From Neodiprion pinetum (lineage: Eukaryota > Arthropoda > Insecta > Hymenoptera > Diprionidae): a stretch of 64,000 nucleotides of DNA. Of the stretch, positions 36,710-49,890 are shown in pieces (the stretch's first letter is position 1; each line of letters starts with the position of its first letter). The DNA lies in the NCBI RefSeq assembly GCF_021155775.2, contig NC_060237.1, positions 2,296,501 to 2,360,500 on the forward strand, written 5' to 3'. The position numbers were made by a program, and so were the translations under genes. The notes beneath the pieces were generated by a model, which made no database searches, was not told where the DNA came from, and saw only the letters and a program-made list of their open reading frames with translations.

Positions 36710-39700
36710 CCTTCCCGACTCTCCTCGAGAATTTTCACACCTTTACGTACCCGCTGATCCGGTCGTTCCGGCTGGAACTCGCGGAAGAAACGCGAAACGC
36801 GAAACGCCTTTATTACGCCACGTCTGTACGTCTGATCTAGCTATGCGCGGATGGGTGTATGTATAGCCATGCAACCGAGGTTCGCTCGGTTTATCGTCAC
36901 TGTCATTACCGAGTAGGACACCCACCGCTGTTCTTGTTGTCGTTACTGTTATTACTTTGGTCGTCGTTTCCAACGGCGTTATTGCACGACCCGCGAAATC
37001 CGGCGGCGAGTAACGAACGGACCGAACGGTTAGGTCATTTTTCTAATTCGTCGTTTGATTGCTATCATGACATAATGGGCGATGCACGCTGGGCGGGAAA
37101 TGATTGTGTGGATTATTGGGGGAAACCATTTCTTGGGTGATATACGCGCTTGGACTTTACGTCAAAAACCTACGTAACTGTAAGAGAGACTGATAGTTTA
37201 GGAGGAATTAATTAGCGAAGTGACTTTTTGAAAACGTTGCTCCCGTGGCTGCTGAGTGTGCAACGGGGCTTTGAAACGTTGGGAAAAATATCGTGAGATG
37301 AAAAAGTAGACGGAGAAGGAAGGAGAGAAACGAAAGGGTAAGAGAGTAAAAAGACGCGTGCAAAGCAGAATATAATAGAGAGCTCTTCCGAGGTTACGTG
37401 AACGGAGGTAGACCTCCCCTGAGGACGTATACGCTGCGGGAAAAAAAATGGTTTTTTTTTTTTTTTTAATATTTTTTATTGCTATTCGTTTTGGATCCCT
37501 TTTTAAATATCTTTTCTTGTTTGTCGGTACTCTCTTGTGGCCCCCGACTCGTTGCAACGGAGCTGTTTGGATCTGTACGAAGAAAAACCAATTAAGTTGA
37601 CTGCACTCGCGTATATACTGCGATATAACACAAGGCACGTACCTACGAACGCACACCCGTAACGCATAACGCAAGAATGAAAATGGGAAACGTGGAAACG
37701 TGGAATCGTTACAGCAAATAAGGAAAAATTATACACGAGTGCGGTGGATATGAAAACGTCAGTGCCGGTAACGAATGATTAATTGCACGAAGCGTTCAAA
37801 CAGCGATGCGCGACACTTTCGAACGATATATGACGAATCGAGCGACGAGGCACTTTGATTGAGCGAATTGAAGCGAAAATCATTTTATTTGTCGTTGATT
37901 CGCGTAGCTGAATCGCTGTGGCTCGGCCGGCGGAAAAGCTCTGTTGAAATATTATTTGCGGTAGGAACTGAGGATCGTGAGAGGGTGGATTCGGTTTTGA
38001 AGTCACCGCGAATGAATCCGGGGGGAATAAGATGAGGCTATTCAAGATTTCGCCTCGTCGAGTGTTTCACACGGGCCGGATATCTCGGGCAATCTTCTGG
38101 GGTATGTTTTGTTGATTTTCCCGGTGATTGGTTCTCTTGTCAGAAAAATATCAGGCAGGACTATTGACTTTTTCTCAATAAATTGGTTACACGCAAGTTT
38201 CGCCGGGGTTTATGTAATTTTATACCCGCTGTCGTTTAATGAGAATATCGATATTCAGGGAGGCGGAAGATTTCGTATCGATAGTAGCGAACCTGTACTC
38301 CGAATGTCTTGGTAAGTTCTCCGAAGACATTGCGAATTAACTGATGTACAGAAAAATAGACCAAAACAAAAAAAAGAAAAATAGCTTGAACAATCTCGTT
38401 ACTCCAGAGAGAAAGAGAGAGAAAGAGAGTCGAGACTTCTTGCAAAGGAATACCCTGCGTGTGTTTTTGCTATCGAAGAAGCCGTGCCAAGTGTGCGTCG
38501 AGGGAAGTGAAGAAAAATAAAAAAAAAAAAAAATGAAAGAAAGTAAGCAAGAAACAATAACGGGTGGTGGGCCCCGATGGAAGAGAGCAATGAAATAAAA
38601 CGGGGTTACAGGAAGATACGTATAAGGTATACGTATACATGTAAGGTGTCCGCCTATATACAGTGTAATAAAATAAAAATTACGAACAAGCCGATGGAGA
38701 GGATCTACGCGGCGTATTTTTTCCTGTTTATTATCGTTATACTCCGCGTTTCCTCTCGAGTCCGCATTTCCCGCGTAGAGTTGGTTTTCCACGGGGATGC
38801 ATAGCCGCCCATTTAGCCGTGACAAAGCGTCGATCTTCCGTGATCAGTGATCGGAGAGCGGACAACAGCTGCTCTTGATCACCGGTAAACTTCGTGACAA
38901 ACCCCCCGCCTCGGGGCTTACGAATTAGTCCCGAAATTGAATAAGCCGAGAGATCGAGCCGCGACGTCATCCCGGCTCTAATAGTCCCGAAAACTTGCCG
39001 AGGCTGGATGAAAATCGCGAGGCGTCGTCGCGACGAGGAGGACGTCACTCGTTCCACTCTGCCGAACGAACGTCACTCAGCCGACGCCAAGATGACGGAT
39101 GAGAGTCCGTCGCTGACGCTGATCCTTCGGCAACGGTAGAATTGCCAGCTGAAAATTTTCTCCGAGGAACACGAATTTCGAGGTATTAACGCAACCGCGG
39201 AATCTCCCTGCACGCCATGTCCCGCGATATTGCCGAAATTCCTGGAGAAATATTCACCTTTCCTTTTCCTCTCTTTATTCACGCAATTTTATTTTATAAC
39301 AATTTTAGCGACAGTTGTGCTTTTTTCGATCGTAAAATGTTTTTGGCATTTTTCACGCACTTTGTATTTCCTATCGTCCGTTTGCCTGGGATTTTTCATT
39401 TTCTTTCACCGCTTCGTTCAGCGTTTTTTCAACTGCATACGTTTATCTAATTCCTAACGTCTTCGTAAGCTTAATTTATTTGGTCATTCAAACTCTGAAG
39501 GTTCAATTTGTTACTCCTTCTGTGTTTCTAATGAAATTCGAGAATGGCGAAGGACCCTTAATTTAAAGATATACAGAGTATATGTTTAACTTGAATGATT
39601 CAAACCGTTGAAGAATATTAAGGAAAAACGTTAAATTATTCGCCAGGTCTCTGATAATTAGCTGTTACGTAATCGCAATTTTAGGCGACCAATTTCCCTG

Positions 39701-41410
39701 TCACACTAATGGCTGATCCGGTTGACGGATGGTGCCATTTTTCAGAACCCCACAGTCGGTGGAATCCCCGATATTCGTCGCAAACGCGACACGAGTCTCT
39801 GGTTTGTTTGTTATATTTTTGGCAAAATGAATTTTCGTAAATTTAATTTTCCACGCGCAGAGAAAAGCTCGGCGCGTCGCGCGTACGCGCCATACCGATT
39901 CCTATCCCCTTTTCAAATTTCCACACACACTCTCCATCAGAAATTTGCCACAAACTAAGAGGACGGAATTTCGCATCGTCTGCTAGTCGAGATGTCAGTC
40001 GCTGTGACGCTTCGCTGTTTCGCGATATTCCGAAGGGTTGAATTAACGAGGGGTGAAAATACTTGCTCAGCATAGCGTTGATGGGAATCTTGCACTTGTA
40101 AGCAGGAAGAACAAGTTAGCGCGGTTTTCCTTAGATTCCCTTCGTTTTCCCGAGTCTTGGAAATAAAAGATCGAGCCGATTCCTGTGGTTCGAGTCGTGA
40201 AATTCAAAGATAAAGAAAGAAGAACGCGTTTCTTTTCCGCCTAGGAACGACTCGGACGACTGGGAAGGGACAAGGTATGCAGGGATAGAATCGAAAACAG
40301 ACGCCTAGCTCAGGCCACGAATATCAATTTTCTACGGAGGTACGATTCTCTGTCATGTAAAATACAACCGCGTACTTATTATCGTACAAAAGTATTATTT
40401 GTGATGGAATGACACACATTTTTCAAAATTTTCTTCCTAAAAATCTCACCCGTGAAAGTTTTTTTCTATACCTGTCTTACGATTTCTAAACGAAAAATAT
40501 GAAATAATTGTAAAAATTCTTATAGATAAGTATTTGTAATTTAGGAAATTCCGGAGTCGCGTTACGGGTTACGGCATATTCGTTGCGAATAGTTTATTAT
40601 ACCCTTACAAGCGGAACAAGCTACAACCCCTAAGCCATAATCCGCGTGTACAAAGGCAGTAAAAAAGTCAGGCACGCGAGCGCTTTGCCTCGAAGGATGA
40701 GGAGGCGGCTTGTCAAAGAGGCTCGACTAAGGAAAGGCCGGGAGTTTTCGGCTGACATCGGTATCGTTCCACGCCCGGTGATCCTAAGCCTCGATAATAA
40801 CGTGCGGCTAATAACGAAATAAGCAGGGTTACAGAGCGGCTACGCGGCTGGAATGAATACCCAGATTATACCCCGTAAATCCTCAATCTTTCCTCGTCTT
40901 GATCCGTTCTCTCCTCAAACACCAGGAGGAGTTGCGGATACACAGCGAGATTTTCCCCGCCACTTTTATACACCTCATCCCGATATTATCTTTCATGCTG
41001 CAGGCGGGTGTGACATATATGTATACATACATATACATATATATATTGTGTTACATGATATAGAAGCGGACGATTCGATCTGCCTATTGTCTCAAGTGAA
41101 ATTCTAGATCATTGGCTGTAGGTGGAGGGCGAATAAAATGAGAGCCTTGTATCAGTCGTCAAAGCTCTGCGTCGGGGAGGGAAATCGTTTCTTCGCCGCG
41201 AAGGCGTTTCTATTTCGATCCCTCAAAAAGCGCGAGATTTTATAATAACGAATGAGACGAAATTTCCTGCGGTTATTTCCCGAAGGAGAGACTCACCCGC
41301 CTCGCGCTCAATCTTCACTCTTCCCGGATCTCAGTGGCTTCCAGATCTCTTCGTTCCTCCTCAGTGATCGACGCTTTGATAAAAGCTACTCGCCTGCCTT
41401 CGTACTTACT

Positions 41411-41466
41411 TCCCGATTCACAAGCACAAAAAAAACCGGCACGCACGTTGCAGTCGGCGTGAGAGT
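41411..41466 (-). other. Predicted untranslated first exon of AstA
   Basis: Minus-strand sequence from an initiator-like TCACTC to a near-ideal donor (GGGAA|GTAAGTACG, intron starting at 41409). It has no required reading frame. It is tied to AstA because the next compatible acceptor belonging to a gene on this strand is at 31360. No transcript evidence. Confidence 0.45.
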
Positions 41467-41500
41467 GACGGCGAGGGCGTCGCGGCGCCCTCCTATATAA
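41464..41500 (-). promoter_or_regulatory. Core promoter (TATA plus initiator), probably of AstA
   Basis: TATATAG on the minus strand at about 41494-41499, with a TCACTC initiator whose A is at 41466, about 33 bases downstream. A strong donor follows within 60 bases. The combination is unlikely by chance, but the link to AstA 10 kb away is inferred. Confidence 0.5.
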
Positions 41501-44500
41501 CGAAGTTGAACCCCGCGCTCGCCGCCGTAGCCGTCGACGCCGCCGTCGCGACGCATGACGATATACACACCGAGAGCTTCTCGTCTCCGCGGGCCAATTG
41601 CAAAACTTCTCGGGGATGCGGTCGGTTTGTAACCGCGTCTCGGGAAGTCGAGAGATGCGACAAGCCTGCGCCGATAATGAAAGGCTAATTAATCGGGAAC
41701 GACGCGGCTCGGTGTTTTGTGCTCGATGGTTTAATATCCGATCATCGAATCGTTCCCTTTGACATCCCGATCGTAAGCCCGCGAACTCCTCGAATTCTGT
41801 TTCGTCTTTTACGGGACGACGCCGCACGCCGCACGCTGTGAATGTTACGCTCCGATACGGGACGCGTTAATTAAATTCGCGTCTTGTGACGCAGGAGCGT
41901 ACGAAGCTGCGGGATGCACAGGGAGAGTCGTTTTAGTTTTATTTTTATACCTCGACATCCGAACTTTAGGGTTTTAACCCGTAAAACCAATTTTTTAACC
42001 CTCTCTACTCGTCATGACGCCGTAAAAATGAATGGGCACTTCACCGTATTAGGGTACCTATGCGGCGGCGTCCCATTATACGAATGGGAGGTGGGGAAAT
42101 TTTGAAAAAAAAAAAAAAAACAATTCCAAAACGTTACACGCATACGCGACGAGTCCTCCGAGAATGGATCTCTCGATGAAAATGTCCGATGTGATTAAAA
42201 AAAAAAAAATGTTGTTTTCAACTCTAAAAGCTCGCAGGGTGTCGACTTCGCTTTATGGGCACGGAATATAACGAAACGCCAATGCAATTTATTTTCAGAT
42301 TCGAGTCGATACGCAAGTCGTGCGTAGTTATAGCTAGACGATTAGTACTTGAAAGTTTCTACAAATTCTAAAGACAAAGGAATCGTTGTTGTCTTTATAG
42401 TGAAGATTGTTCGAAATTTGCGTTAACTAAATCGAGGCGAACGGTGAATAATGCGGGTTGTTATCAAAACCTCAAATTGTACGTTCTGACGAGCGGAATA
42501 AGTGCCGGTATTACGAAATAGCAATACGAAATATACGTCACTCTCGATTACTGTCGAAAACTGCTTGTAATCGCCTGAAGGCAGCCTTAATAAACCAGTG
42601 GAGCGAATTGTATTTTAATTAACGTCAACATCCGTAATATGCCAGGCCTCGGAGATCAAACACAGATGTAATATTGAAATGTACGGTGACGAATTGAAAA
42701 TTACAGTCGTTACCTCATTTTGACGTCCCAATTATTGCGAACACCTTGGAGGTTATATTTTTTGGCGAAATATTTTCAATATACATATAAGCACGTGTTG
42801 GTCTCGCTGAAAAGTGAAAATTTAGTACAATTTTTGCTTCTGTATCCGTTAGATTTGGCGAAAATCCTTTTGCGCCACCTGGCCCTTATCCAGGAGAGTT
42901 GAAAAAGGAAGGAGAAGAAAAAAAAACTGTGATTCAATCTGTCGCGTCTTAATAACCACTCGGAGTTGTGACTAGGTAGTTAGCTGAGGAAACGGTGATT
43001 ATGATATAATTTTCTTCCTCCACGATCGAAGCGTCCGTATCCTTAACGCTTTTCGGAAAATCAACGTTTCATTAGAAAGCGGAAGTGAAAGTTGAGGAAA
43101 ATTAACGCCAAGCTTACGCAACCTTCAGCAGTGTACGTGAACACAAAACCACCTTTGCGGGGTATCGGATGGGTCGAAAGTTGTGTTACCCGGTGGTCGT
43201 ATTCTCTAGCTTTTCATGCCGTCGCGATGTCTCGGCTTACGTAACGTCACTTTGTCATTGCTGAAGGAACGGAGGTCGAAAAGACGCGTGTCTTCGTGTC
43301 GAGAATACTAACGCATGTCGCTACGCACCGCGCAGCTGGTACATCAGAGGGAACGAATTTTAGTCCGAGTTCGTTGGACGATATGCGAATTATCCTGTAG
43401 CTGGTGCTTGCAATTAGCCTGTTGCGTTGGCTGGGTGACTACAAGGACCACTCTGGACTACGACTCTTGGGATCTCAGCTCGAGTTACGCACCCGGTAGA
43501 ATTGACTGAATTCCATTTAAACCGCTAATAAGCCGCTCGGTTACCTAGATGTATTATACAGAGCGCTGTACGGATCGCTTGATCTTTCCATCCAACAATC
43601 CTTTGAGACGAACCGTCCCACGCGTGCAAGATTGCATAAATCGAGGCATTCGGAGAGCGGAAGTGCTTTGTCCCGAGTGGTAAATGGTACGGAATCGAAT
43701 GTTTGTATCGTCACCGAAAACTGATTTTGACGATGACTGCCAATCTTCCTGCAACTCGATGCAGCGATTCTTTCCTCGGACGAAAGTGAAAATTTTCTAC
43801 TACCTACCCGGAGAGCATGTGGTGCCCCTTATCCACGCCTCGTCAGCCCCGGACTGCGTGCGGCGAACGATTTGCGAATTCGGATCGTAAACGAGCCGTA
43901 AAGGAGCCGGCTGAGGACATTATCGGGTGTCCAGGTAGCCTCGACCCGGAATGAGCTGGTTTCGTACGTGCCCGCGAAACCTGGTAGAAGGAGGAACAAT
44001 ATAAGATCGGAACTGCCTCGTCGTTACGCCGGGACATTCGCCTCGTTCATGGTCGATCAAATTCAACCATGTATGCACTAACGGCTTACACGTTATCCGC
44101 AGTCGCTCGCACGCTCCTCCGCCTCCAGAAATCCTGAGAAAGGGGGAAAGAAGGGACACTTTACGGTCAATCACAACGAGTGCGAGAGCTCTCCGGCAAC
44201 TCCTCCACTCGCCAAGGGAAGGGGGAGAAAAAGGCAGAACCCACCTCGGCTCATGGTTGCTACAGATTAGGTACCTTCCACTTCTGGGGCTTGTTTGCTG
44301 GGCTTTTTTCCGACTCCCGCAGGAGGATCCGGAGTACGTGCCGATCGGGTGACCGGACTGCAGGATCCCACGGAGATCAGCGAGATGAGTTCCACGAACC
44401 ATCGTCCGAGGGCATATCGGAGAATACTCGCGTTATTATCATCCACTGGGTGTAAATCACGCGTCCGATACCCTGGCGATACGTGGTGTCGGCTGCACAG

Positions 44501-45094
44501 GTGTCACCGACGAACCGAGGGACGGATAAGCCCGGTAATCCGGGGGGACCAGAGTCCGGGACTCGATTAAAAATGCTTCATAAATCGCTCGCCATTCTCC
44601 GGAGATAATCACGCCGGCAACGAGGTGCTAATAACAGGTCGTGTAAGCCGCCTCCTTGCTGGGAGCACGCGGTTCGCGACTGGGGAGATGGGTATGTGGA
44701 CTCTGACAACACCGATAGGCGATCAACGATTAACAATTCAACTAGCCATATATTAGACGTCATAATAACATTGGGGTGGTGCAGTCAGTGTGTGTATGAT
44801 ACATGTGTGATACTGTATACGTGTTATGTACGCGTTACGTGAGGACCGTCGACACCGTCGCCCATTTTCGTCCAGCCGACATTTAAATCCTCGAGCTTCG
44901 ACTTGGTGTTCACACGTAGGAAAATCGGCGACAAGATGATAGAAAGAAACGGTGCCGAAGCAGCTTTCAACACTCGAACCAATCCGTTCAGTCCGACGAT
45001 TCGATGCCTCTTCGTAGTCAATCTCTCCTGATCACTTCAGGCTTCTTACTGAATTCGATTATGGGATTAATAATTTTTCGGATCACGGTGATCC
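41501..45094. other. Intergenic stretch, no gene recognised
   Basis: Moderate GC, with poly-A tracts at 42103-42120 and near 42199. Frames such as 43920-44402 on the minus strand have no domain or codon pattern I can support. The last few hundred bases (about 44800-45094) probably include the 3' UTR of the His-rich gene that ends at 45095. Confidence 0.5.
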
Positions 45095-47724
45095 TCAGTG
45101 GTGACCACCGCCACCCTCCTTCTTTCCACCGCCTCCCTCCTTCTTGCCACCGTCTCCCTCCTTTTTTCCACCGCCGCCTCCGGCCCCGTCGTCACCCTTT
45201 TTGAAAGCCCATTTTTTCGCTTCCTCGTGGGACTCTTTCTTGCCAAACTTGTCGTCGTGTTTGTGGTGGGCCTCGTGCCCGTCGGCCTGTTTGTGTCCCT
45301 TGTCCTCGTGGTAATGATGGCCCTTGTCGTGTTTGTGCTCTTTGCCGTGTTTCACTTCGTGCTCACCGGCGTCGAGATGGGAAGACTTTTCGTGGCCTCC
45401 CTTTTTCGAGTCGTGCTCATGATGGAATTCACCGTGCTTCTCGCTGCCTCCATCCTCGTGGAACTCGTCGAAGAATTCCGTTTTTTTCTCGTACTCGTCC
45501 TGCAATACGGAAGTGTTCATCAGTAGTGGATCGCGTTAGGTTCGTAAAAATTTACAACTTGATCATTTTTCCAGAGACGCCGAAACGTGTTCCTAGATTG
45601 TTATAAACTCTTCTGAATCGTTTGCGAAAGCACGACCTACCTTCTTGTGGATAGAATGCTCCCCTTTCGTACTGTGTCCCTTTTGATGCTCGCCCTTCTC
45701 GCCAAAGTTCGCTTCTTTGACTCCCTTTTCACCGTGGTGATGCTCCCCGTGGTATCCACTCTCCGCGTGGTGCTTCTTTTCGTCACCCTTTTTCTCGGCA
45801 TAATGACCGCTGTGCTTTTCTTTGTCGTGGTAACCTTTCTCCCCCTTGTCGTACTCGTGGTGCCCTTTGTAGTTCTGTCGCGAATAAACAAAGGCGCGGT
45901 TAGTTTTGTGGCTTCTCGGTCACTGTCAAAGTTCAGACTTTAGTACCGAGCGCCCATCAGTAGTATTACTTTGTTCGAGTGGAACCTGAATTGATTCACC
46001 TCTATTTCATCAATCGACTTTAAGTTTGTACAGTATGCGCTCTCTGCCGTTACAGGAAATTCGCAACAATGACTTTGTTTATAAAAAAAATGATAAAACG
46101 TCACAGACTTTTACTGTATTTTAGATATTTTTACAATTACCTTTTCTCCCGATTGACCGTGGGATTCGTGATGATGGTCTTTGTGCTCTTCGCCACCCCC
46201 CTTTTCGAATTTATGATCACCTTCACCTCCTCCACCACCGCCATGTCCTCCTCCGCCACCTCCACCATGTCCTCCGCCACCTTTACCTCCGCCATGACCA
46301 TCGTGTCCTCCGCCATGTCCACCTCCACCATGTCCTCCGCCTCCTTTGCCTCCGCCATGTCCACCATGTCCTCCGCCGCCTTTACCTCCGCCATGACCAT
46401 CGTGTCCTCCGCCATGTCCACCTCCACCATGTCCTCCGCCTCCTTTGCCTCCGCCATGTCCACCATGTCCTCCGCCGCCCCCTTTCGGGACTTTGTGGGT
46501 ATTTTCATGAACCTTATAATTTTCAGCTTGCATTTCTTCTTCACTGTCGTCAGCGCCTGCATAGCTATATCCTAGATGCTCAACATTGGCCGAATCGCTG
46601 GTGTCCTCCATCGGAGTCTCATTGACAGTGTCGGTAGCAGTGGAATCGCTACTTTCGTTCTCTAATCGTCCCTTGTTGGTTTCACTCTCCCCTTGATTAT
46701 CAAGATCAATTTGTAGCTTGGTGAAACTTTCCGTGGTCTGAGAGATCTCGTCACGATGCCGAACTGTACCTCTGGGTACGAACGGCGTAACGGTTGCCTG
46801 TATCGCGTCATTGGAAGCAGCATTGTGCAGAAGTGGTATCGAAGTGTGCCCGTAGGAATTTGCGGCCAAGGTGTACCCTGCCAAGGTATGAGGATTAAGC
46901 TCGGTAACAAGATTCTTCAGCTGCGGTAGTGCGGTCGTCGTTCGGATCACCGAATCGCGGAGCGTCGGGCTGGACCTGGGTAATCCGAGATACTGATTCA
47001 TGTTGAAGGGGCTCGGTTGCTCCCTCGGAGCGACTCGACGGCGTTGTCCCGGCGTCGCATCCTCGGTTGAATACCGTCTGGATAAGGTGGACGGTGCCGG
47101 ATGCACGAGATCGTTGATTCGAGGAGCGGTAGCGACCGAGACCAAGGACGATGCCTCGTCGATCATGGCGGCGTTGTTCTGTTTCTTGGACTTCCGCATC
47201 CTCCTGGCTATCGGTTTCGACGCACTTTCAACGACATCGGGATTCAACGTAGTCATTAATTGACGGGTAGGGGATTCAGTGGGAGACGGGAGCCTCCGCT
47301 GGACTCTCATGCTCGGCATTCGTTGTGGCTCGTAGGCAACTGTCGTAGTGACATCCGGCCGAACGGTGGCGTGAGTTCGCGTAGTTTTAATTTGGCGAAC
47401 TGGCGTTACGGTAGGAGATGCGATCCTCCGTTGTATTCTTGTGCTGTACATCCGCTGCGGCTCGAAGGCAACTGACGTAGTGACTGCCGGTTGATTCGTG
47501 GTACTGGGAATCTTAACGGTCCGCGTCGTCGATCGCCTTCTGGACTGCGCGTACGCTGGATCAAGGCAATGGCTTTGGGCTCCCGAAGAGCCAACGCATC
47601 CTGTCAAGACCTGGAAATAGGGATTTAGTGATCGGGCTCTGCCGGCCTCGCAAGTTTAGCCGAAGTCGCTTACCGTGATGGCCAAGATGCCCAGGAGCGC
47701 AGACCGATGCGGCAGCGTCCGCAT
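45095..47724 (-). CDS. Secreted His/Gly/Lys-rich repeat protein, paralog 1
   Basis: Function unknown. Exons: 47724-47674, 47610-46141, 45874-45641, 45499-45095, all in phase 0, giving 719 residues. A signal peptide (MRTLPHRSALLGILAIT|VLTGCVGSSGAQS) is split by intron 1. The N-terminal half is Thr/Arg-rich with a 44-residue direct repeat (VAFEPQRMYSTRIQRR / VAYEPQRMPSMRVQRR). Next comes a linker with AGYTLAANSYGHTSIPLL, an acidic stretch, then a Gly/His/Lys block containing two copies of a 33-residue unit. The 78-residue exon 3 (NYKGHHEYDKGEKGYHDKE...) and the last exon (DEYEKKTEFFDEFHE..., FGKKESHEEAKKWAFKK) match the neighbouring paralog. The tail is KKEGGGG repeats ending GGGHH. The His/Lys-rich YDKG-type modules recall an insect domain of unknown function (possibly DUF4779). 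Metal binding or a cuticle/extracellular-matrix role is inference. Confidence 0.85.
46282..46479 (-). repeat. Two perfect 99-bp tandem copies encoding a 33-residue Gly/His/Lys unit
   Basis: 46282-46380 is repeated at 46381-46479. Each copy encodes GGH, GGK and HDGH motifs of the secreted protein. Such in-frame repeats commonly vary in number between individuals. Confidence 0.9.
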
Positions 47725-47765
47725 CTTCGTTATGGGTTTGGGTCCTTGTGAGTGACAGCGTAGAC

Positions 47766-47799
47766 TGACCTCTCGCGCTGTATCGCACACCCAGTTATA
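47766..47799 (-). promoter_or_regulatory. Core promoter of His-rich paralog 1
   Basis: Minus-strand TATAAC at 47794-47799 and the initiator TCAGT with its A at 47766, a spacing of 33 bases. The ATG at 47724 follows 42 bases later, giving a short leader. Confidence 0.7.
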
Positions 47800-49890
47800 C
47801 TCCAGCGTCTGACTGTTGGTCCTATCCAAACTGAGGGAATGATAAGACAATTTTCCACCGATTAACTATCGCCGACCCTCCCCCCCGCGGCTTGTTGTCC
47901 TCCTACTCCTTCTCCTCCCCTTCGCTGCTTCCTCCTTTCTCTTAAAACAGCTCGTGCCGGTCGTCCTGTGGACAAATACAATTGTCGTCGGTTGCACAAG
48001 AAGGCGGTCGGTCGCTCTCACTCTCGCTCTCAAGATTATTGCAGAAGGTATGATTGATTATGGTCAGTGTCCCTGGTTAGACGTGCAGGTTTTACGCGTT
48101 TTCGTGTGGCGAGTAGTCTGCCTCATCAATTGCTACCTTCGCAAAATGCCGTTCAATTCAACGTTACTCATGCAAGGTGGGAGAAAAACCTTGGTAAAAA
48201 CGCTTCCGTTACTAGTTTTCGATCCAAATTTGTCACCCCCAAGTCTTTGCCTTGGACATTTGGACATTTATCCTAATCATTCTGTCCAGCCCACTTCGAT
48301 TACCCAAGATCCTCGACTTCTGGAGCGTGACTCTGGTTTCGGTTGAGGATTATACCCCGAGGTGACAAATTTATACTTTCTCATCTCCTCACGGTTGTTC
48401 GCTTACAAAGGCTTACCAATCCAGAGGTTTCGTTTATTCGAATTGCTTCTACCAGACCATGCAGCATCGACTTTTACAATATCGTATTCGTGTCTTTCGA
48501 GGACGACGCCTCTTGGTCACATTCTTTGCCTCTTACCTATTCCCAAAATGTTCCTACAAATATTCAATCATTTTCTTTAGGATCCTTGAGTGTTTTTTCC
48601 AACTAGACTACGTGCAAACCTCTTTCGGCCACCCATAACTCCGGACTTAACGGAGAGAGTGTTCATTCCATTTGGGTATTACACTCTTGAGCTGTAAAAC
48701 TAATAATTTTCCATGTAATTGATCGTTTTCGACGGTGTCAAAAGAAATCCTTTATTCAAGCACGTATTCCCTCGAACTGAACAACATGGCAATTCTACGA
48801 AAATTACTTCACTTTTTGCTTGAGTATTATAAACCGTCGTTGGATTATATCGCGTTGAAGAGGTAGTAATGCATTGCCCCATGCCACAGTTTACTTGACC
48901 GCATCGCAATTTCATTACCGATCGTTATACGGTATTTACCAAATCACCGAATCATTCAACGTAACTAGCATTATACAATATTCAAAGTTGCTCGTGCCAC
49001 GACAGGATTTGCGCAACGTTTATCGGTCAATATTTTACAAAATTATTGCCACACCAAACTCAGCATCCGGTAGCTCCAGAGCGTAAAACCCGGCACCCGT
49101 AATTTGCTGTCCATCGTCACAGCCCGTAATTTCATCGAGGTTCTCGTAATCAAATGCTAAAGTATCTTTGGATCTCGAGAACCTTCCTTAGTACAGCATG
49201 CAGAGAGCAAAGTCTCGCACCGATCCAAAATTATCGATCATCTAATGCGAATAATCAAGCACAGAACACACCAGTTTGTTAAAACATTCGCGGACGAACT
49301 CAACATCGTCATCTAGCCAAGTTTCGTCAAGCTTGGAATCTGATGCTTTGCGTCTGGTCCACGTACCCGGTGATCCGTTTTGAATATCCCAAAGCAGAAA
49401 TTCGAAGTAACTAATTACGGTAAGCACCGTCACGAAAGACCGGAAATTACCAAAGATTGCAGCTAAATCGTCAAGAATTACATGTGCAACAGGTGAACAT
49501 TGCACAATTGCGCAGGAGAACTTTCAGAAGCTGGACCGATTTCGGCAACGCTCTCTGCTGTCGATGAGTTTCGATAGAATCTTCGACCGTCCGTGACCAG
49601 CAACTAATTCCCTATCAAACAGCGTAGCCTCGCCAGCAGCAAAGCTGCAGAGTAACGCTACGTATTTCAATCGAGTAAATATTCGTTTATAATTTACCTT
49701 ATAATTCGCCATCGACAGGAATCGTGTGAATGAGCGAAGGTGGACAGGTACAGGCGATTTTTTTAATGTTAAAGTAGAAGTAATTACACACAGTATAAAA
49801 AAAAACTTGTACAAGAACGAACTAATGTATGTATTTGGCATCGGTTGTAGGAGATCGTCGATCATGTGACGATGGATCGGCTACCGGGGT
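47800..49890. other. Spacer between the two His-rich genes
   Basis: Upstream DNA of paralog 1 and 3' flank of paralog 2. No coding gene is recognised. Plus-strand frames at 47954-48606 lack any recognisable feature. It may hold shared regulatory elements of the pair. Confidence 0.5.

Larger units (their letters stand above)
31361..41410 (-). other. Long non-coding stretch, probably AstA intron 1 (10 kb)
   Basis: No coding gene is recognised in these 10 kb. It contains GA/AG microsatellites (about 34965-35004 and 36625-36708), GC-richer islands near 32.2-32.7, 33.3-33.6, 34.9-35.4 and 38.8-39.2 kb, and a short perfect palindrome (TCGCGAAGC-C-GCTTCGCGA, 35150-35168). If the 41.4-kb promoter is right, this is intron likely to hold neuronal and gut enhancers. 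That reading is inference. Confidence 0.45.

Noticed and set aside
36577..36840. Arg-Glu repeat protein on the plus strand
   Set aside because: Produced by the AG microsatellite; no start context or flanking exon.
41315..41827. 170-codon minus-strand Arg-rich frame
   Set aside because: It runs straight across the predicted AstA TATA box and first exon; GC-rich promoter DNA explains it.
43920..44402. 160-codon minus-strand frame
   Set aside because: No domain, no supporting splice structure and mixed composition; cannot be supported as a gene.
45098..45943. Long hydrophobic plus-strand frames (Val/Leu/Phe-rich)
   Set aside because: Antisense of Lys/His/Glu-rich exons, which always read as hydrophobic on the other strand.
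46069..46575. 168-codon plus-strand Ser/Thr/Met-rich frame
   Set aside because: Antisense of the Gly/His repeat exon of the secreted protein; the repeat forces an open frame on both strands.
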